Shown here: positions 60,834 to 64,000 of the stretch, one piece after another
How positions within the stretch are numbered: the stretch's first letter is position 1
How the letters are laid out: each line of letters opens with the position of its first letter
Source of the DNA: Toxotes chatareus
Taxonomy: Eukaryota > Chordata > Actinopteri > Toxotidae
Direction of reading: 5' to 3'
NCBI GenBank assembly: GCA_016801885.1
Contig: CM028884.1
Coordinates: 26,807,577 to 26,871,576 of the forward strand
Length of the DNA: 64,000 bases
Notes under the pieces: model-generated
Database searches by the model: none
What the model was told of the DNA's origin: nothing
Seen by the model: the letters and a program-made list of their open reading frames with translations, nothing else
Translations under genes and position numbers: made by a program

Positions 60834-63800
60834 CTACAGAAAAGACTGGAAAGATGGAGAGAGACAGAAAACCTTCAAATTCTATTACATGCAGCTGATT
60901 TCAGATTAACATTGCATCACTTTTTCACAAGCTAAGAAATCTGACCTGTTACTGACTGACAATCATATGAACAAAAACAGGGGTAAAAGAAGCTTCCTTT
61001 TCCCTGAGGAAACTTCCTGCAGTGGAAAACTGACATGAGTAAAAACTCATGTCTTACAAATACCATAAATACCACACTTCTTTGAATTCTTTTTGTCAAC
61101 TTCTGTTTCCAAGAAGTCAGGAATGAACGCTGAACCTTAACTTTTAAACCAACTTGGAGGAGACGTCCTTTAAATGCTCAAAATTGTAAGTCTGAACATC
61201 TACATCTCCACAACAGGCAGGGCAAACTTCATCTGGTGAGGAAGATCATGTGATATTACCCAAAGCTCCAGAACAACTAATAAATGGGCCTTGAGGTGAG
61301 TGTGTGTCCACAGTTTGGGCCTCGGGCAAACTGCAGCTCCACGCCAGGCGACACAGAAAGCCACAGTCTTCCCGGCTGCTCAGCTGCCCACAGAGCCGTT
61401 TTCTCCAGGTCGCTGCCCAGTTTTCCTTCTCTACACAACTGGACTGTGTGTGTGCGACAAACACTGATACCCTGCCCGGACACATCCGCTCCATTACTGA
61501 GGCAGGAATGTGTGTCAGCGAGTCCTGAATGCACACAATGGGTCTCATTCATCAGGGGGAAGATGCACAAATCATTTCTGACAATAACTCGCACATACAA
61601 ATCATTTTTAACTGTCTGATGTCTCCACCTCTTCAAGCTGAGACAGAAGGAGGGACAAGATACAACCTGAAGACAACAACACCTGTGCTGTAACCTTAAA
61701 GGTGTGTATTAAGGTAGAACACAGGACCTGACAGCCTATAAATCATTAAACCAAAGCATATAAATACATATACAATATGAATTTCTAACATTTGAATGCA
61801 TGTCTCCAAAGAAACAAGCAATTTAATTTCAGTTTAACGCTAACCCGACCTGAGGGGCCGTGACTCTGCTGATGAACCCTGTCCACAGTTCACCATGACC
61901 TGACTTACGTACATCCACTTCCTCCCTGCCGTCCTCCCACTGGACAAAACCGCGTTTGAAGACCGGACAGCTTCCTGTGGCAGACACAACAACCTGAGAG
62001 GAAAACATGCCACAGCTCCAGGCTGAGTGCAGCTCGTCCTCTGAGCGGCAAACGGTGAATGAAGCATTTTCTCTCTGGCTCCACAGAGGTGGGATGATCT
62101 CCCCCCTGAAGTCAGCGCCCCAGAGTCACTGCTCATCTTCCACCACACGCTAAAAACACACTCAGACTCTTTCAACAACCACTGCCAGATATTACCTAAC
62201 TCTACTACTCCTGGCACGTTTTTGCATAGAAGACAAAAAGTTTGGAAATAAAAATAATCTGCATGTGTGAAGTCAGAGTCAAGTGAGATTACCATACCTG
62301 TGCTGTCTTCAAATGTCTGACTAACTGTCCAAAACCCAAAGACACTCAGTTTTCTCTGGTATATGACAAACGATGAATCGGCTTATTTTTAAGGAGTTCC
62401 GAGACAAGAGGAACATGTTTTATCCATAAATCAGATTCTCTCCAAGCATCTAAACTTTATACTGCGTGAATAGAAGTGTAATTTAAGTGAGTCATTAACT
62501 ATTTAAGGTGGATTCTTCCAGAACAGTTAGTAGAAACATGTCTGTTATGCAACCTAATTTTTGAGGTTTTATCTCTCTGCAATCTGAGGTTTGAACGGCT
62601 TCCGTACGAGACTCAACAGCAAAGCTGGACCTGCCGAGGCTGCGAGAAGTTCCCGGTTATTCCTCCTCCTCCCTGTGTTTCACAATGTTCTCTCTCACTG
62701 TAAATAACCAGTTGTCTCCCAGAATAACAGCGGCTGATCTATGCACTGGGAACAGGCTGGTGTTAAATTAAATGCCGTGCACTACAGTAGCCTTGGTGAA
62801 CTCTGCAGGGAACAACGTGGGAGTCAGTCTAAATAAACTCTACAGTATAAAGTCAGCAGTGACGGACCGGCCAGCCACAGGAGAAGGAGCGTGCACTTAC
62901 TCGTGCTGCTTGCTGACATGAAGATGAGCCTTGAATGAAAGAGACCAGGTTCAATATGTCCGTGTAGGTGTGTCTTTGAGGGTGGGTGTGTTTTGCGGGC
63001 GTCTGGGGAGACGTGTGACTTTCAGGATCAAACCGAACGATGACGCTCAACAACACAGCAGCACATCACACCTCTCGGACATGTCTGCTAATCCCCCTCA
63101 GACAGCTGAGCTCTAATTTCCTCTCCTCGGTGTGTGGACTGTACGGCAAAGGTGGAAGCAACAGAAGGACGACCGACTGTGTGTTTGTGTGTGTGTCACA
63201 CATAAGTGGTAAGTATGCTAATAGCAGAAACATCTGCCACCAGCATGCTGGAACATGAGTGAGTATGAGAAGACCGACTTCACCACGGATCACTAATTAC
63301 TGCTCCTATAACCTACAGGACAGCAGTGTGTGTCTGTGAATGTGTGTGTGTGTGTGTGTCTGTGAGTGTGTGTGTGAGTATCAGGGTGCGGCTCATTGAA
63401 AGCACGTTGCTTTGGCTGCCTACACTCGTATTCTCGCTGCTCAAACCTGCTGGAGGTGTGCAGACGCTTCACCACAGAGACACAGAGAACAGACACTCAT
63501 CCACAATTTCACTGCACAACACTCACACACAGTCGACCACACTGGAACACACACAGCACTGTGTTTCAGGTGCTGCAGGCTGATTCTCAAAACCCGTACA
63601 TTCAGTCTTCCACTAGTATTTTAACTCTTAACTTAAACCTAAAGTAAACGAGGCTAAGCAGCTCTGACGCGCTCGCAGTGACAGTGTCAACAAGCTGATG
63701 CTGAACACGTAACAGTGACCGGGTTAAAGATCTCTGTCCAGCACGTTAGTGTGCCAACACGCTGACCAGCACTGAACACGAAGTACAGCTACGGGTGATG

Positions 63801-64000
63801 GGAGAGCCATTAGCTTCTTTAATTTGCTCGTTTGCTTCCTGACTGCGGGGTGTTGTTAACCTCAGCTCTGAAATGATTGGCACAACACAAAGATCCTGAG
63901 AACAGCTTAATACTGACCAAGTCCTGAAAAGGCACAAAAGATTATCAATAACCTCACACATGTGCTCTATGATTACTCTCAGCTAATGCCTTCAGTAATG
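60834..64000. other. region upstream of the pacsin3 main coding start
   Basis: Probably pacsin3 intron 1 and upstream DNA. Apart from the candidate exon at 62901 and (TG)n/(CA)n at about 63326-63376 I see no supported exon, RNA gene or element. Open frames here lack family features. Confidence 0.4.
62901..62945 (-). other. pacsin3: candidate alternative first exon of pacsin3
   Basis: The minus strand reads ATGTCAGCAAGCAGCACGA and then a perfect donor GTAAGT at 62900. Joined to the acceptor at 60833, the reading frame from ATG 62919 runs through the upstream part of the next exon into the main pacsin3 start, adding 18 residues (MSASSTTAIIPCCKADPK). It could equally be a plain 5' UTR exon. The upper border is unknown. 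Confidence 0.4.

Overview
The window looks like nuclear DNA of a ray-finned (teleost) fish. Genes are split into many short exons with canonical GT/AG borders, introns carry long (CA)n/(TG)n tracts, and there is a tRNA-derived SINE, a decayed Tc1-like transposon and several dispersed repeats that I recognise as typical of spiny-rayed fish. All spliced models were assembled by hand from the sequence; exon borders were accepted only where splice sites and reading phase agree.

Layout. 1-14398 (minus): 5' half of an otogelin gene (otog), running off the left edge. It has a signal-peptide exon, two small linker exons, one large mucin-like exon with NQSP-type repeats, an EGF-like exon, then VWD, C8 and TIL exons. 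A nearly perfect 3.17-kb tandem duplication (unit about 2473-5645, first copy from beyond the left edge to about 2472) repeats the C8/TIL exons and keeps the reading frame. 18676-22415 (minus): complete aph1b-type gamma-secretase subunit, six exons, 258 aa. 23310-25010 (minus): complete fast skeletal troponin I (tnni2), 175 aa. 27611-44179 (plus): complete glg1 (Golgi glycoprotein 1/ESL-1/CFR), 26 coding exons, 1140 aa, plus a candidate 18-nt microexon. 49243-60798 (minus): complete pacsin3, nine coding exons, 442 aa, with a possible alternative first exon near 62.9 kb. glg1 and pacsin3 converge tail to tail.

The genes are not an operon or pathway: otog makes an inner-ear extracellular matrix protein, aph1b an intramembrane protease scaffold, tnni2 a thin-filament regulator, glg1 a Golgi sialoglycoprotein and pacsin3 a membrane-bending endocytic adaptor. 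I found no CRISPR array, prokaryotic system or intact mobile element. The most notable observations are the in-frame otog exon duplication (real or an assembly artefact), the NQSP-rich N-terminal otog exon, the glg1 microexon, TG-repeat tracts placed directly at several 3' splice sites of glg1 and pacsin3, and an in-frame alternative N-terminus for pacsin3.
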